Assembly (NCBI RefSeq): GCF_001571145.1
Contig: NZ_BCTF01000031.1
Coordinates: 1 to 56,543, forward strand
Source of the DNA: Hydrogenophaga flava NBRC 102514
GTDB lineage: Bacteria > Pseudomonadota > Gammaproteobacteria > Burkholderiales > Burkholderiaceae_C
Length of the DNA stretch: 56,543 bases
Direction: 5' to 3'
In this document: in pieces, positions 44,153-52,738 of the stretch
Numbering within the stretch: position 1 is the stretch's first letter
How the letters are laid out: each line of letters begins with the position of its first letter
Position numbers and translations under genes: made by a program
Notes under the pieces: generated by a model
Database searches by the model: none
Seen by the model: the letters and a program-made list of their open reading frames with translations, nothing else
Told to the model about the DNA's origin: nothing

Positions 44153-46513
44153 TCAATGCGCCATCAGCACGCCGGCCTGCACCGGGTGGCGGCGCGGGAA
44201 CCAGCGCTGCAGCAGCACCGCCAGCGCGGGCAGCGAGGTCATGGCCATCAGCAGGTTGACCAGGAACATGAAGGCCAGCAGCTTGCCCATGTCGGCCTGG
44301 AACTTCAGCGGCGAGGCCATCCAGGTCGCCACGCCGATGGCCAGGGTCAGCGCGGTGAAGATGGTGGCGATGCCCACCTGGCGCAGCGCCTCCGACAGCG
44401 CCGTGGCCATGTCCTTGCCCGCGGCCAGGTGCACCTGCAGGCGGCTGTAGATGTAGAGCGCGTAGTCCACGCCGATGCCCGCGGCCAGCACCATCACCGG
44501 CAGCGTCGCCACCGTCAGGCCGATGTCGGCCAGCTTCATGAAGCCATAGCCCACGAAGGTGCCCACCGTCAGCGGCAGGCAGCAGGCGACCACGGCCCGC
44601 CAGTCGCGGAAGGCGAGCATCACGAACAGCGCGATGGCGGCGTACACGTAGAGCAGCATGGGCAGCTCGCTGCGCTGCACGGTCTCGTTGATGGCGGCCT
44701 GGATGCCCGCGTTGCCGGCGGCCAGGCGCAGCCGCAGCCCGGTGTCGGCGGTCTCGGCCGAGAAGGCCTGCGCCGCGTCCACCACCCGCTGCAGGGTCTG
44801 CGCCTTGTGGTCCGAGAGGAACAGGTGCAGCGCGCCCATGCTGCAGTCCTTGTTGACGAAGCCGGGGATGCGCGCGATCTCGGTGGTCAGCGAGGCGTAG
44901 TTCATCGGGTCGGTGGGCACCACGCCCATCTTGGGATGGCCTTCGTTGTAGCCCTCGTTGTAGGTGCGCAGCATGGTGGCGTAGGACACCGCGGACACCA
45001 CGCCGGGCACCTCGCGCAGGGCCACGGTGGCGCGGTCGATGTAGTCGCCCAGCGCCGGGTTCTCGCAGCTGCCCGGCGGCGCTTCCACCACCAGGCTCAT
45101 CCAGTCCAGGCCGATGTCGAAGCCACCGACGATGGCCACGGCGTCGCGGTTGTAGCGGGCGTCGGCGCGCAGCTCGGCGGCCCCGGGCAACACGCTGCCG
45201 ACCACGCGGTCGCGGCTGAACCAGGCGCTGGCCGCCAGCGTGGCCAGCGTCAACAGGCCCACCAGCAGCGCGTTGCGCGGCACCGCAATGCGCTCCAGCG
45301 GCGCCAGCCAGTGGGCACGCCGCGCCTGCCGCTGCTCGGTGGCCAGCGCGTAGGCCAGGGTGGGCTGCACGTAGGACGCGGCCAGCGGCAGCATCACCAG
45401 GTTGGTGACGATCTTGAAGGCCACGCCCAGCGCCGCCGTCACCGCCAGCTCGCGGATCATGGGGATCGGGATCAGCAACAGGGTGATGAAGCTCACCCAG
45501 GCGATCAGCAGGGCCAGCGCGCCCGGCACCAGCAGGGCGTGGAAGGACTCGCGCGCGGCGGCCTCGCCGCTCATGCCCCGCGCCAGCCCGCCGACGATGG
45601 TGTTGATCTGCTGCACGCCGTGCGAGACACCGACGGCGAACACCAGGAACGGCACCAGCACGCCCAGCGGGTCCAGCCCGTAGCCCAGCAGGTGCAACGT
45701 GCCGAACTGCCACACCAGCGAGGTCAGCGAACAGGCGATGGGCAGCGCGGTCAGCCGCCACGAGCGGCAGTAGCCGTACACCGCTGCGGCGGTCAGCAGC
45801 AGCGCGATGGCGCAGAACTCCAGCACGCCAGTGGCGCCCTCGGCGATGTCGCCGGTCTGCTTGGCAAAGCCGATGATCTGGATTTCGAAGTCGGTGTCCT
45901 CGAAGGCCTGGCGCAGCTTCTGTTCCAGCAGTTGGTTGAAGGCGGGGTAGTCGATGCGGCGGCCGTCGCTGCCGATCTCGCGCAGGTCGGCGGTCACCAT
46001 GGCCGAGCGGCCGTCGCGCGAGACCAGCGAGCCGACGTGCCCGCCCAGGCTGGTCGAGCGGCGGATCTGCGCGATCACCTCGGGCGTCAGCGACGCGGGG
46101 GTGATGGTGCCGGCGATCACCGGCTCGGCGCGGAAGCCCTCCTCGGTGATCTCGTTGACGAAGCTGTTGGGCGTCCACAGCGACTGCACACCGACCCGGT
46201 CGACGTGCGGCAGGAACTGCACCGCCTCGGTGACCTGGAGCAGGCGCCCCAGGCCCTCGGCGGTCCAGATGTCGCCCTGCCGGGCCTGCACCACCACGGT
46301 CAGGCGGTTGGCGCCGAACAGGTCCTTCTCGTACTGCCGGGCGGTGTCGATGTAGGGATGGCCAGCCGGCATCTGCTTCTCGAAGCCGGCGTCCATGCGC
46401 AGCTGCAGGGCAAACACCGCCATCACGGCAGTGAAGGCCAGCAGCGCGCACAGAACCAGGCCCCGGCGCCCGAACAGGACGTCTTCCAGCTTGCGGACCA
46501 CGGGTTCAAGCAC
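44153..46513 (-). CDS. RND-superfamily (MMPL-like) transporter
   Basis: 786 residues with two repeated halves, each a large periplasmic loop plus a helix bundle. The N-terminal helix LCALLAFTAVMAVFALQL precedes the first loop. The AGIGVDYALYIYSRLQ and FAVGVSHGVQQINT segments match the helix-4 region of sterol-sensing/MMPL-type RND pumps. No membrane-fusion or TolC gene adjoins it. It should move hydrophobic molecules, such as lipids, sterols or terpenoids, across or within the envelope, together with the DUF1302 and DUF1329 proteins. The direction is not known from sequence. Confidence 0.88.
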   Translation of the reverse strand: MLEPVVRKLEDVLFGRRGLVLCALLAFTAVMAVFALQLRMDAGFEKQMPAGHPYIDTARQYEKDLFGANRLTVVVQARQGDIWTAEGLGRLLQVTEAVQFLPHVDRVGVQSLWTPNSFVNEITEEGFRAEPVIAGTITPASLTPEVIAQIRRSTSLGGHVGSLVSRDGRSAMVTADLREIGSDGRRIDYPAFNQLLEQKLRQAFEDTDFEIQIIGFAKQTGDIAEGATGVLEFCAIALLLTAAAVYGYCRSWRLTALPIACSLTSLVWQFGTLHLLGYGLDPLGVLVPFLVFAVGVSHGVQQINTIVGGLARGMSGEAAARESFHALLVPGALALLIAWVSFITLLLIPIPMIRELAVTAALGVAFKIVTNLVMLPLAASYVQPTLAYALATEQRQARRAHWLAPLERIAVPRNALLVGLLTLATLAASAWFSRDRVVGSVLPGAAELRADARYNRDAVAIVGGFDIGLDWMSLVVEAPPGSCENPALGDYIDRATVALREVPGVVSAVSYATMLRTYNEGYNEGHPKMGVVPTDPMNYASLTTEIARIPGFVNKDCSMGALHLFLSDHKAQTLQRVVDAAQAFSAETADTGLRLRLAAGNAGIQAAINETVQRSELPMLLYVYAAIALFVMLAFRDWRAVVACCLPLTVGTFVGYGFMKLADIGLTVATLPVMVLAAGIGVDYALYIYSRLQVHLAAGKDMATALSEALRQVGIATIFTALTLAIGVATWMASPLKFQADMGKLLAFMFLVNLLMAMTSLPALAVLLQRWFPRRHPVQAGVLMAH

Positions 46514-46525
46514 GGGGCGTCTCCA

Positions 46526-48190
46526 TCAGAAGCTGTAGTTCACGAACGCGCCCACGAAATCGCGGTCGCGCAGCACCTGGTTGAAGGGGTCCGAGCCGCC
46601 ACGGAAAGTGGTGTAGCTCAGCCCGCTCTGCCACTGCCCCGCGTTGCGCGAGAAGTTCAGGTACAGCGTGGTGGCCAGTGCGCCCTTGATCCAGGTGCCC
46701 TGGATGTTGGGCGTGTAGCCCGCCAGCGCGTAGTTCATGAAGACGCCGGGCGTCACCTGCCAGCCGGGAACCAGCTGGCCGTCGTAGGTCAGGCTCAGGT
46801 CGAGGTTGATGCCCGCCGAGGTCTTGCTGCCCTTGGCCACGGTGTTCATGGCCGCGGCCGCCGGATCGAACGCCGCCGCCCGCTCGTTGCCCCAGCCCCA
46901 GCCACCTGCGGCCACCACGTCGCCGCCGTAGTCCTTCTTCAGGCCAGGGTAGTGGATGGCCACCAGCTCGGCCAGCACCAGGCCGTTGGTCGCGCCCGTG
47001 GCTTCGAGCAGGCCACCCGCGTTGCCGGGCGCCAGCTGCAGCAGGCCCGTCAGGTGCCACTGCAGCTTCTTTTCGTCGACAAAGCAGTTGCCGCCCTGCG
47101 TGGCGCAGCCGGTGGTGTTGGGGTTGAGGAACACCGCATCCTTCGGCCGGTACGACAGCTCGGTGCCCACCGCCCAGTCGCCCACCGGGAAACTGGCGCT
47201 CACGCCCAGCAGGCGCCGGTCTTCCGGGTACACCAGCGAGGTGGCGAAGGTGGCCGGGTCGAGCCGCACCTGGGGCGACTTGTCGTGGTAGTTCATCGCG
47301 TAGAAGCCCAGGTCCACCGAGGTGTCCTTGGGCTGCCACTTCAGCGCCGCACCCCACTGGCCGCTGTTGCGCGCCTTGGTGTCGGTCACGCCGTAGGCCC
47401 CGGCACCGCGGCCCAGGCCGTTCACCACCGACCAGTAGCTGCCCGCAGGCGGCAGGTAGCTGGGCTTCCAGCGCGTCTGCACATAGACCTCGGCGTTGAG
47501 CCCATCGGCCAGTCCACTGGCCAGGCTGATCGTCGGCGTGGGCAGGATGCCCTCCTTGATCTGGGTGCCGGGCTGCGACAGGCGCATCACGTCCGCCGGG
47601 TTGGTGGCGTTGATGCCACCGGGCGTGATGATGCTCTCGCCCCAGTTGATGACCTGGTTGCCCACGCGCAGGCGAGCGCGCTGCTCGCCGATGTCGAAGC
47701 TCTTGCTGACCCAGAGGTCGAGCACGCGGGCCTTGAACTCCAGGTCCTTGCGTGCGTCGTCGGCCAGGCCGTCGTTCTGCAGTTCGGGCGCGAACGAGGC
47801 CGAACTGAGCCAGCCTGTGGTCTTGCTCGCAGCGAAGTCGCGCAGCCAGTTGACCCGCGCCATGAAGGTCACGTCCTGCGGCATCTTCAGCAGCAGCTCG
47901 TGGCTGCCCTTGAGGTAGAGCGTGAACGGGTCGCGCCGTCCGTAGTTCAGTGTGCCCTGGTCGCCCAGGCCGGAGGCCACGGGCGCGGCCACCCCGGCCG
48001 GGCCGCCGGTGTTGCCACTCAGGATCAGCTCGGGGCTGGGGTTCTTGAGGCGGATGCCGGTGCCCACACCGATGGTGGACTCGAAGGAACCCGAGACGCT
48101 CTCGGTCTCGAAGGTGACGGCCTGGGCGCCCATGGCGAGCGAAGCCAGGCAGGCCGCGGCGACCGCGGTGCGGGTGGTGGTGAAGGTCAT
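46526..48190 (-). CDS. DUF1302 outer-membrane beta-barrel protein
   Basis: 554 residues, with a signal peptide ending about residue 24 (LASLAMGAQAV). The FETESVSGSFESTIGVGTGIRLKNPSP start, the ARLRVGNQVINWGESIITPGGIN motif and a C-terminal Phe (AFVNYSF) are hallmarks of DUF1302 barrels. It probably forms the outer-membrane port for the RND protein's hydrophobic substrate. It lies 12 bp before the RND gene start and 24 bp after the DUF1329 gene. Confidence 0.88.
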   Translation of the reverse strand: MTFTTTRTAVAAACLASLAMGAQAVTFETESVSGSFESTIGVGTGIRLKNPSPELILSGNTGGPAGVAAPVASGLGDQGTLNYGRRDPFTLYLKGSHELLLKMPQDVTFMARVNWLRDFAASKTTGWLSSASFAPELQNDGLADDARKDLEFKARVLDLWVSKSFDIGEQRARLRVGNQVINWGESIITPGGINATNPADVMRLSQPGTQIKEGILPTPTISLASGLADGLNAEVYVQTRWKPSYLPPAGSYWSVVNGLGRGAGAYGVTDTKARNSGQWGAALKWQPKDTSVDLGFYAMNYHDKSPQVRLDPATFATSLVYPEDRRLLGVSASFPVGDWAVGTELSYRPKDAVFLNPNTTGCATQGGNCFVDEKKLQWHLTGLLQLAPGNAGGLLEATGATNGLVLAELVAIHYPGLKKDYGGDVVAAGGWGWGNERAAAFDPAAAAMNTVAKGSKTSAGINLDLSLTYDGQLVPGWQVTPGVFMNYALAGYTPNIQGTWIKGALATTLYLNFSRNAGQWQSGLSYTTFRGGSDPFNQVLRDRDFVGAFVNYSF

Positions 48191-48214
48191 GGGGATGCTC
48201 CTGTCGGATGGGGT

Positions 48215-49657
48215 TCAGCGCTCGCTGACGGCGCGCAGGCTCTCGGAGGTGTAGTAGCTCGACTTCATCCGGGGGCCGCTGGCCTCGGTGAACCAGCGCA
48301 CGTCGGTGCCAGTGCCGGCGGCGTGGAAGTCGAACAGGTAGCGGTTGTCGACCAGGTTGTGCTGGGAGAACGCCACCACGTCGCAGGTGCCGGTTTCAAA
48401 CACCGGGATCAGATACCCCTCACGCACCTTCCAGAGCTTGCCCTGCGCGTCGTAGTCCTCGGCCAGCACCGCGTTCCAGCTGTCCTCGTCGAGATAGAAG
48501 GTGCGCTTGGGCGCCAGGTGGCGCACGCCCTGCTTCACCGTGGCCTCGATCACCCACACGCGGTGCAGCTCGTAGCGCCGGTTCTTCGCATTGATCGCGT
48601 CGGGCTGGACGATCTCCTTCATGTCGCCGTCGAACTCGAAGGCGCCGAAGGCGTTGTAGGGCACCAGCAGCTCCTTCTTGCCGGCCAGCTTCCAGTCGAA
48701 GCGGTCCAGCGCGCCCTGGAACACCTGCACCTCGTCGATCGCGTACTGGTTCTCGAAGCCAACCTGCGGCGCGTCGTAGGCGTAGCTGGGCAGGCGGCGC
48801 ACGCGCCGCTGGCCGGGGAAGTAGTAGAAGGCCTCGGTGCCCGCCTGATCGAGGAAGTCGGAGATCACACCGGCCTGGCCCGCCAGCGCCGTCGGCGAGA
48901 TGTACGAGAACGCGGTGTGCGAGCGGTTCTTGCCGGTCTCGCTCAGCTTGCGCGAGCCCTTCTCCGCCCAGGGCAGGAAGATGGTCTGGTCGTACACGTA
49001 CTTGATCCACTCGCTGCTGCCGGGACGTGGGGACACCAGGGAGGCGCCGTTCTTGAACTCGGTCGCCACGCCGCGGTAGCGCATGGCCATGTTCCACATC
49101 GCCTCGGTGCCGTTGGCGGGCATGGGGAAGAGCACCCCCGGCACCCAGCCGTCCTGCAGCGCCCAGCCGTTGTCCGCCAGCTTGGCAAAGCCCACGTTCT
49201 TGCGCGTGTTGTCGGCGACGAAGTCGGGCACACCGCAGCTGCGGCGCGTCGGGTAGACGTCCATCCGGTAGCCCTTGACCTGCTTGATGGTGGCGATCTG
49301 GCCCGGCGAGAGCTTGTCGGCGTGCTTGTCGACGTTGCCGGCATCGATGCTGTAGAGCGGCTTGTCGCCCTTGTGCTTCCAGCCGCTCAGGCGCGGCTTG
49401 CCCCAGGTCCAACCGGTGTCCTGTTTCTCGGGCGCCCAGGCCGGGATGCTGCCGTCCTTGTTGGCGGCGCGTTCGGCCCCCACCGGCGTCAGGCGCCCGG
49501 ACAGCGCCGAGGCGTCCTGCGCCCACGCGTGGCCGCCCAGTGTGGTGGCCAGGGCGAGCAGGCCCAGGCGGCCAGCAGCGCGAAGCGATGAAACAGGCAA
49601 TGGGCGTGCGCTGGGCGCAACGGTGCGGATCTCTGGGTGGGGCAGGACGGCTGTCAT
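48215..49657 (-). CDS. DUF1329 periplasmic protein
   Basis: 480 residues, with a signal peptide ending GGHAWAQ near residue 47 (a long N-region precedes the hydrophobic core). Family blocks are LTPVGAERAANKDGSIPAW, the RRVRRLPSYAYDAPQ segment, and KRTFYLDEDSWNAVLAEDYDA. DUF1329 proteins are predicted LolB-like lipid-binding carriers that pair with DUF1302 barrels. It is the first gene of the four-gene module, and the TetR-type palindrome lies 48 bp upstream. The exact ligand is unknown. Confidence 0.85.
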   Translation of the reverse strand: MTAVLPHPEIRTVAPSARPLPVSSLRAAGRLGLLALATTLGGHAWAQDASALSGRLTPVGAERAANKDGSIPAWAPEKQDTGWTWGKPRLSGWKHKGDKPLYSIDAGNVDKHADKLSPGQIATIKQVKGYRMDVYPTRRSCGVPDFVADNTRKNVGFAKLADNGWALQDGWVPGVLFPMPANGTEAMWNMAMRYRGVATEFKNGASLVSPRPGSSEWIKYVYDQTIFLPWAEKGSRKLSETGKNRSHTAFSYISPTALAGQAGVISDFLDQAGTEAFYYFPGQRRVRRLPSYAYDAPQVGFENQYAIDEVQVFQGALDRFDWKLAGKKELLVPYNAFGAFEFDGDMKEIVQPDAINAKNRRYELHRVWVIEATVKQGVRHLAPKRTFYLDEDSWNAVLAEDYDAQGKLWKVREGYLIPVFETGTCDVVAFSQHNLVDNRYLFDFHAAGTGTDVRWFTEASGPRMKSSYYTSESLRAVSER

Positions 49658-49705
49658 GGCGGTTCCTTCTGTCGTTGGAGGGAGGGGGGTTGGGTTCTAC
49701 TTAAA

Positions 49706-49721
49706 CCGAACTTTAGTTCGG
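49706..49721. promoter_or_regulatory. TetR-type operator, copy A
   Basis: CCGAAC-TTTA-GTTCGG, with 6-bp perfect arms, lies 48 bp upstream of the DUF1329 start. Read on the minus strand it is CCGAACTAAAGTTCGGTTTA, identical to copy B at 51225 over 20 bp except for one base. It links the operon to the TetR gene. Confidence 0.75.
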
Positions 49722-50003
49722 CTATTGCGCTTTCGACCTAGCAAAAACCCTGCCCTGCCCGCCCAGGCGATTTCCGCACCAGATTCGCCAGCAGGCGCCC
49801 AACCACGGTGCAACCGCGCACCATTCAAGAGTGAAAACAGGGGGGATCTGACAGCGAATGGTGAGACTCCGACCCCATCCATCGCCATGTCTGGCACGGA
49901 TAGGGTTCAGCCCCCATTGCCAGAAGCGACAACAAATAACAGAATAAAAGATCGGTTATGAAACCAATCCGTTTGTCCACCCGACCGAAGAAAGGCCCAC
50001 CCA
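49722..50003. other. Rest of the intergenic region between the DUF1329 and DUF3237 genes
   Basis: The two genes diverge across 346 bp. Apart from operator copy A, I see an AT-rich stretch near 49925-49960 (CAACAAATAACAG, then ATAAAAGAT), which may hold the DUF3237 promoter. A short palindrome GGTTATGAAACC also lies there. AAAGG at about 49992 could be its ribosome-binding site. I find no convincing gene in it. Confidence 0.5.
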
Positions 50004-50468
50004 ATGACTGCCCTCGACGCCCTCGCCCCGCGGCTGCGATTCATGACCGGAGGCCAGGTGGACCTGCTGCCGGAGATCGACCACGGCATGACGCCGCGCG
50101 GACGGCGCCTGCATGTCCCCATCACCGGCGGCCGGCTGGAAGGTCCGCTACTTCAAGCCCGGGTGCTGCCAGGCGGCGCCGACTGGCAGCTGGTGCGCGC
50201 CGACGGGGTGTTCGAACTGGAGGCCATCTACGACCTGCTTTGCGACGACGGCACACTGATCCACGTCCGAAACCAGGCGCTGTGGCGCAGCGACACCAAC
50301 GACTGGCCGGCGCGCTACGCCATGTGCCAGCCGCGCTTCGAGGCGCCCGCTGGGCCACTGAGCTGGCTGAACGACCACCTGTTCGTCGGCACCATCGGAC
50401 AGGGCCGCCAGCCCGGCACATCCATCCAGCTGGACGTGTTCCAGCTGCTGATGCCAGGGTCTGACTGA
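50004..50468 (+). CDS. DUF3237-family protein
   Basis: 154 residues. The start LRFMTGGQVDLLPEIDHGMTPRGRR and GGRLEGPLLQARVLPGGADWQLVRADGVFELEAIYDLLCDDG fit DUF3237, a small beta-barrel family of unknown function. Members are often found beside catabolic genes for terpenoids or aromatics. No signal peptide is seen, so it is predicted to be cytoplasmic. It converges on the TetR gene. Confidence 0.78.
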   Translation: MTALDALAPRLRFMTGGQVDLLPEIDHGMTPRGRRLHVPITGGRLEGPLLQARVLPGGADWQLVRADGVFELEAIYDLLCDDGTLIHVRNQALWRSDTNDWPARYAMCQPRFEAPAGPLSWLNDHLFVGTIGQGRQPGTSIQLDVFQLLMPGSD

Positions 50469-50483
50469 AACGTCAGATCAAAC

Positions 50484-50503
50484 ATCCGATCATTTGATCG
50501 GAT
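50484..50503. repeat. 20-bp palindrome between converging DUF3237 and tetR genes
   Basis: ATCCGATCA-TT-TGATCGGAT, with 9-bp perfect arms, fills most of the gap and ends one base before the TetR stop (50504). The loop is only 2 nt and no T-run follows. A bidirectional transcription block is possible; an operator role is less likely here. Confidence 0.45.
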
Positions 50504-51169
50504 TCATCGCATCAACAAGGGCGTCACGATGGCCAGCCAGCAGGCGCGGGCGTTGGCAAACATCAGGTCCCTCGGCGCCGTCCGGTAGACCAGCGCGGCG
50601 CACAGAAAGCTGTGGCTCAGCAGGCCGATGCAGCGCGCCGCGGTCTCCACCTTTGCCGCGTCGGCGTGCGGCGCGTAATGGGTCAGCGCCGAAGCCACGC
50701 TGGACGTGACGCGGTCGTCGTGGTCCCGCGTGAGCTGGCTCAGCTCGGGCACCGCATCCAGCGTGTGGATCAGCGCCCCCAGGCCGGGCCGGTCCTCGTA
50801 CATCTGCGCCACCAGGTTGAACTGGTCGTTCAGGTAGGTCATGACGTCGCGCGAGCCGCCATGGCGCGGATGCACCTCGTCCACCGCCTCGGCCACGCGC
50901 TGCAGCCACTGCGTGACCAGTGCATGCACCACCGCCTGCTTGTTCGGAAAGTACTCGTACAGCGCGCCCACCGACAGACCGGCCGCCGCCGCGATGCGCT
51001 TGGTGGTGAGCTTGTCCAGACCCTCGCGCTCGATCTCGGAGGCCGCGGCCTCCAGCACCAGATCGACGGTCTGCAAGGCCCGCATCTGCGCCGGCCGGCG
51101 GCGCGGCGCCAGCCGTTCGTTCGGTGTGGTCTCGGCCGGCGCGCTGGCACTGTTCTTGCGGTTTTTCAT
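50504..51169 (-). CDS. TetR-family transcriptional regulator
   Basis: 221 residues. The N-terminal HTH (AAASEIEREGLDKLTTKRIAAAAGLSVGALYEYFPNKQAVVHAL, residues about 45-90) is classic TetR. The C-terminal helical ligand domain is variable. It is divergent from the amidase, and a perfect palindrome lies between them, 55 bp before its own ATG. The same palindrome precedes the DUF1329 operon, so it likely represses itself, the amidase-permease pair and the RND module. The ligand is unknown, perhaps a hydrophobic substrate. Confidence 0.88.
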   Translation of the reverse strand: MKNRKNSASAPAETTPNERLAPRRRPAQMRALQTVDLVLEAAASEIEREGLDKLTTKRIAAAAGLSVGALYEYFPNKQAVVHALVTQWLQRVAEAVDEVHPRHGGSRDVMTYLNDQFNLVAQMYEDRPGLGALIHTLDAVPELSQLTRDHDDRVTSSVASALTHYAPHADAAKVETAARCIGLLSHSFLCAALVYRTAPRDLMFANARACWLAIVTPLLMR

Positions 51170-51224
51170 GTGTTTCGAATGGGTGAAAACCCTGATCTAC
51201 AGACCTCTATTCAGGCCTCAATAC

Positions 51225-51240
51225 CCGAACTATAGTTCGG
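51225..51240. promoter_or_regulatory. TetR-type operator, copy B
   Basis: CCGAACTATAGTTCGG is a perfect 16-bp palindrome in the 133-bp region between the divergent tetR (ATG at 51169) and amidase (ATG at 51303). Its centre TATAGT could also serve as a -10 element on either strand, so binding would block both promoters. Confidence 0.78.
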
Positions 51241-51302
51241 TTTATGGCGAAGCGCCCCTATTTCTGAACCACCCATCTCACCGCGGAAACGACCCAACGA
51301 CC

Positions 51303-52727
51303 ATGTCCGACGACGAACTCTGTTACCTCACCGCCACCGAGGCGATCGCACGCTTCAAGGCCCGGAGCCTCTCTCCGGTGGAGTTGCTGCAAGCCCAGCA
51401 GCACCGGGCCAACCAGCTGGAGCCCCGGATCAATGCGTTCTGCAACCGGCGAGATGAAGCGGCGCTGGATGCGGCCCGCAAGGCCGAACAGACCTACATG
51501 AACAACCCCGGGCAGGCCGCTGCGCTGGAAGGCATTCCGACGGCGCTGAAGGACGAACACAACCTGGTGGGTGAGCACATCACACAGGGGTCGTGGCTGC
51601 TCGGCGAGCAGGCCGACACGGCCAACGCGCCGCTGACACAAAGGCTGCTGGATGCAGGGGCTGTGATTCATGCGCGCACCAATGTACCCGAGTGCTGTGT
51701 GGCCATGTTCACCCGTTCGCCGCGCTACGGCGTGACCCGCAACCCGTGGAACCCGGTCTACACCTGCGGCGGCTCATCGGGTGGCAGCGGGGCCGCACTG
51801 GCCGCCGGGCTCACCACGCTGGCCTCGGGCTCGGACATCGGCGGCTCCATCCGCGTGCCGGCCGCCTACTGCGGCGTCGTGGGGCTCAAGCCTAGCTACG
51901 GCCGGGTGCCGGAGAGCAGCATGTTCTTCGCCATGAACCACCACAACCACAACGGTGTGCTGGCCCGCTCGGTGGCCGACTGTGCCCTGATGTTCAACGT
52001 CATCAACGGACCGCACCGCGCCGACCCCAGCAGCGTGAAGCCGCGCCTGGAGCTGCCGCTGCAGCAAGCGCCGGTGCGCGGCCTGCGCATCGCACTGTCG
52101 ATGGATCTGGGTTTCTTCGACGTCAGTCCGGATGTGAGAAGGAACACCCTGCGCGCCGCCGAAATCCTGCGCCAGCAGGGTGCGCAGGTGACCGAGATCG
52201 ACCTGCCCTGGACCGCCGATGTGCGCAAGGCATTCACCGACGCCCTGGTGTTTCCACTCGGGCGGCTGCTGGAGCAGCTGATCGAGGGCCGAGAGGAACG
52301 GGCCAGCGACTACGTTCGCGCCATGGCGGCCATGGCTCGGACCATCTCGCTGGACGAGCACCTGGCCTCGTTCGACCAGCTGGCCAAGATGCACCAGGCG
52401 CTGCAGGACGTGTTCGAGCAGCACGACGCGATGATCTGCCCCACACTGGCCGACAACCGCTGGCTGGCCGAAGGTTCGGACACACCGCACGCCGACCTGA
52501 TGAATGCCGGCATGACCTACCCCTTCAACATGCTCAGCCGGCACCCGGTGCTCAGCGTGCCCAGCGGCATGGCCAGCCACGGCGTGCCCACGGGGCTGCA
52601 GATCGTCGGGCCGACCTATGAAGATGCCATGGTGATGCGCATCGGCGCTGCCCTGGAACAGGAGCTGCGCTGGCCCCAGTGGCGCCCGCCCGTGCAGGAA
52701 CCGGCCGACGCCCTGGCCACCGTCTGA
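51303..52727 (+). CDS. Amidase-signature-family hydrolase
   Basis: 474 residues. The Ser-cisSer-Lys triad is readable: Lys83 in GIPTALKDEHN, Ser158 in the signature CGGSSGGSGAAL, and nucleophile Ser182 in GSDIGGSIRVPA. These enzymes hydrolyse amides to acid and ammonia or amine in the cytoplasm. The ATG at 51303 matches the conserved start (LTATEAIARFKARSLSPVELL). It is followed by an APC permease after 11 bp, and both lie behind TetR operator B. Confidence 0.9.
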   Translation: MSDDELCYLTATEAIARFKARSLSPVELLQAQQHRANQLEPRINAFCNRRDEAALDAARKAEQTYMNNPGQAAALEGIPTALKDEHNLVGEHITQGSWLLGEQADTANAPLTQRLLDAGAVIHARTNVPECCVAMFTRSPRYGVTRNPWNPVYTCGGSSGGSGAALAAGLTTLASGSDIGGSIRVPAAYCGVVGLKPSYGRVPESSMFFAMNHHNHNGVLARSVADCALMFNVINGPHRADPSSVKPRLELPLQQAPVRGLRIALSMDLGFFDVSPDVRRNTLRAAEILRQQGAQVTEIDLPWTADVRKAFTDALVFPLGRLLEQLIEGREERASDYVRAMAAMARTISLDEHLASFDQLAKMHQALQDVFEQHDAMICPTLADNRWLAEGSDTPHADLMNAGMTYPFNMLSRHPVLSVPSGMASHGVPTGLQIVGPTYEDAMVMRIGAALEQELRWPQWRPPVQEPADALATV

Positions 52728-52738
52728 AGGAGATCACC

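Noticed and set aside
43772..49591. A plus-strand open frame of over 1,900 codons, opposite the RND/DUF1302/DUF1329 genes
   Set aside because: It is antisense to four well-recognised genes, is low in complexity (His, Gln, Ala, Gly, Arg rich) and has no domain or ribosome-binding site; it arises from the high GC content.
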